Made by a program: the position numbers and the translations under genes
The notes under the pieces: generated by a model
What the model was told of the DNA's origin: nothing
The model's input: the letters and a program-made list of their open reading frames with translations, nothing else
The model's database searches: none
Assembly (NCBI RefSeq): GCF_016918735.1
Contig: NZ_JAFFPR010000035.1
Location: 1-64,000 of the forward strand
DNA from: Leptospira abararensis
Lineage (GTDB): Bacteria > Spirochaetota > Leptospiria > Leptospirales > Leptospiraceae
DNA length: 64,000 nucleotides
Direction of reading: 5' to 3'
Shown: positions 63,655 through 64,000 of the stretch, one piece after another
Position numbering within the stretch: position 1 is the stretch's first letter
Layout of the letters: each line of letters starts with the position of its first letter

Positions 63655-63713
63655 CATCCAACAACATTCCTTCGGGAAACCCCGACCCCCTGGAACACCA
63701 GGGGAATTTTTTT
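63655..63713 (+). ncRNA. Candidate antisense RNA across the Rep leader
   Basis: About 55-60 bases between the plus-strand promoter and a strong intrinsic terminator. It would fold as a TTCC-TTCG-GGAA hairpin with a stable UUCG loop (63667-63678) and the terminator stem. It is complementary to the untranslated leader of rep, the layout used by plasmids that control copy number with a counter-transcribed RNA. Inference from sequence only. Confidence 0.45.
63687..63713 (+). terminator. Intrinsic terminator on the plus strand
   Basis: CCCCTGG (63687-63693), loop AACA, CCAGGGG (63698-63704), then AATTTTTTT. A perfect seven-pair GC-rich stem with a T-tract points to termination of plus-strand transcription, while the flanking genes are on the minus strand. 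Confidence 0.85.
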
Positions 63714-63800
63714 ATATTTCGGGTTTGGGATACTATAAATCCCCCGTCTCTTGGGCCACAAGAAACGCCTGCTCAAACTCAAATCACTTTTATTATGTCA

Positions 63801-63829
63801 CATTATTGTCGGATTCCGGCAGATGTCAA
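63801..63829 (-). promoter_or_regulatory. Candidate promoter of the rep gene
   Basis: On the minus strand TTGACA (63829-63824) is followed by AATAAT at 16-base or ATAATG at 17-base spacing (63807-63801). It would give an untranslated leader of roughly 230 bases before the GTG at 63561. A second possible -10, TATAGT, lies nearer to rep, at about 63730. Confidence 0.55.
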
Positions 63830-63872
63830 GTTCGTACAGCATTTTTCCTAAGCTGTACTATAAATTTTTTTC

Positions 63873-63902
63873 CTAAGTACTTGACTGCTTAGTACTTGTC
63901 TG
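63873..63902. repeat. Tandem 15-bp repeat
   Basis: CTAAGTACTTGACTG (63873-63887) and CTTAGTACTTGTCTG (63888-63902) match at 13 of 15 positions, directly adjacent, just after the stop of the minus-strand gene at 63905. Confidence 0.6.
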
Positions 63903-63904
63903 GG

Positions 63905-64000
63905 TTATGCCGAGTCCCCGTATTTTTTTACCAATTCTTTGCGGATGAACTTGTAAATGTCTCCGAGTAAAATTTCGTCGTCGGACAAAATCTGAATCCC
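63905..64000 (-). CDS. C-terminal 31 codons of a minus-strand gene
   Basis: Minus-strand frame open from the window edge to a TAA at 63907-63905. The encoded end contains SDDEILLGDIYKFIRKELVK followed by KYGDSA. It is too short to identify. Same direction as rep; it may be the upstream gene of that locus. Confidence 0.55.
   Translation of the reverse strand, partial: GIQILSDDEILLGDIYKFIRKELVKKYGDSA

Larger units (their letters stand above)
63562..63904. other. Rep leader/intergenic region, 343 bases, no protein gene
   Basis: This gap contains repeats of TGACATAAT, a plus-strand hairpin-terminated candidate RNA, a minus-strand promoter, a GTACAGC/GCTGTAC inverted repeat (63834-63840 / 63852-63858) and a 15-bp tandem repeat. 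I see no open frame of convincing composition on either strand. Confidence 0.8.

Noticed and set aside
63687..63713. Terminator of the minus-strand gene that ends at 63905
   Set aside because: The T-tract follows the stem only on the plus strand, and the rep promoter lies between that gene and the hairpin, so it better fits plus-strand transcription.
1..64000. tRNA, rRNA, CRISPR array or insertion sequence
   Set aside because: Looked for cloverleaf-like T-loop sequences, regularly spaced repeats and transposase motifs; none was convincing. The only regular repeats are the coding 96-bp units and the short rep-leader motifs.

Overview
The window looks like chromosome sequence from a spirochaete of the genus Leptospira. 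Three things suggest this: a short lipoprotein that I recognise as the Leptospira-type TIGR04452 family (15458-15838), many signal-peptide or lipoprotein orphans, and an aerobic gene set (cbb3 oxidase, type II NADH dehydrogenase, Bat operon, MeaA/MeaB, MqnD). GC content looks moderate to low, and TTG and GTG starts are common. The genus is an inference from family recognition, because no rRNA or other marker gene is present. A saprophytic, strictly respiring species would fit.

Layout. 1-4315 holds glutamate synthase (gltB, gltD), but the left edge is a fold-back: the first ~246 bases carry an inverted piece of gltB and a 77-bp perfect inverted repeat. 5690-13620 is a complete cytochrome cbb3 oxidase and assembly operon (ccoN-O-Q-P-G-H-I-S plus a SafE/DsbD-like membrane protein), with an FNR/FixK-like box in front of it. 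13704-17008 is a run of minus-strand genes, including an ECF sigma factor set that resembles metal-sensing Cnr modules. 17074-24163 carries aspartase, a CheY-like protein, a lytic transglycosylase, a multi-membrane-span protein, and the cobalamin-dependent mutase MeaA with its GTPase MeaB. 24238-29489 is a minus-strand glycerolipid operon (alkyl-DHAP synthase-like flavoprotein, TetR, lipid kinase, GlpD, thioesterase) with a 27-bp palindrome over its promoter. 29577-35101 holds HU and several signalling proteins with unusual domain fusions (NAD-kinase-like plus STAS; histidine-kinase-like ATPase plus HDOD).

36831-39100 is a parA-parB-orphan operon with two strong parS-like palindromes. 39283-42775 encodes an outer-membrane barrel, a YgjP-like metalloprotease, a low-molecular-weight tyrosine phosphatase and a type II NADH dehydrogenase. 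43533-54842 runs from a hydrolase and a thioesterase through a MORN-type lipoprotein into the Bat (aerotolerance) operon (MoxR, DUF58, DUF4381-like, BatA, BatB-TPR fusion, BatD) and htpG. 54900-60093 has a histidine kinase with a cytosolic solute-binding-like sensor domain, a helical-repeat protein, a polytopic membrane protein and the menaquinone enzyme MqnD.

60079-64000 is plasmid- or phage-like. It holds a replication-initiator-like gene with a repeat-rich leader, a candidate antisense RNA across that leader with its own promoter and terminator, and downstream an 836-residue tail-fibre-like protein with eight 32-residue repeats. A 13-base motif in the rep leader recurs upstream of parA. 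The rep leader region is the best candidate here for an undescribed system. No tRNA, rRNA, CRISPR array or insertion sequence was seen.
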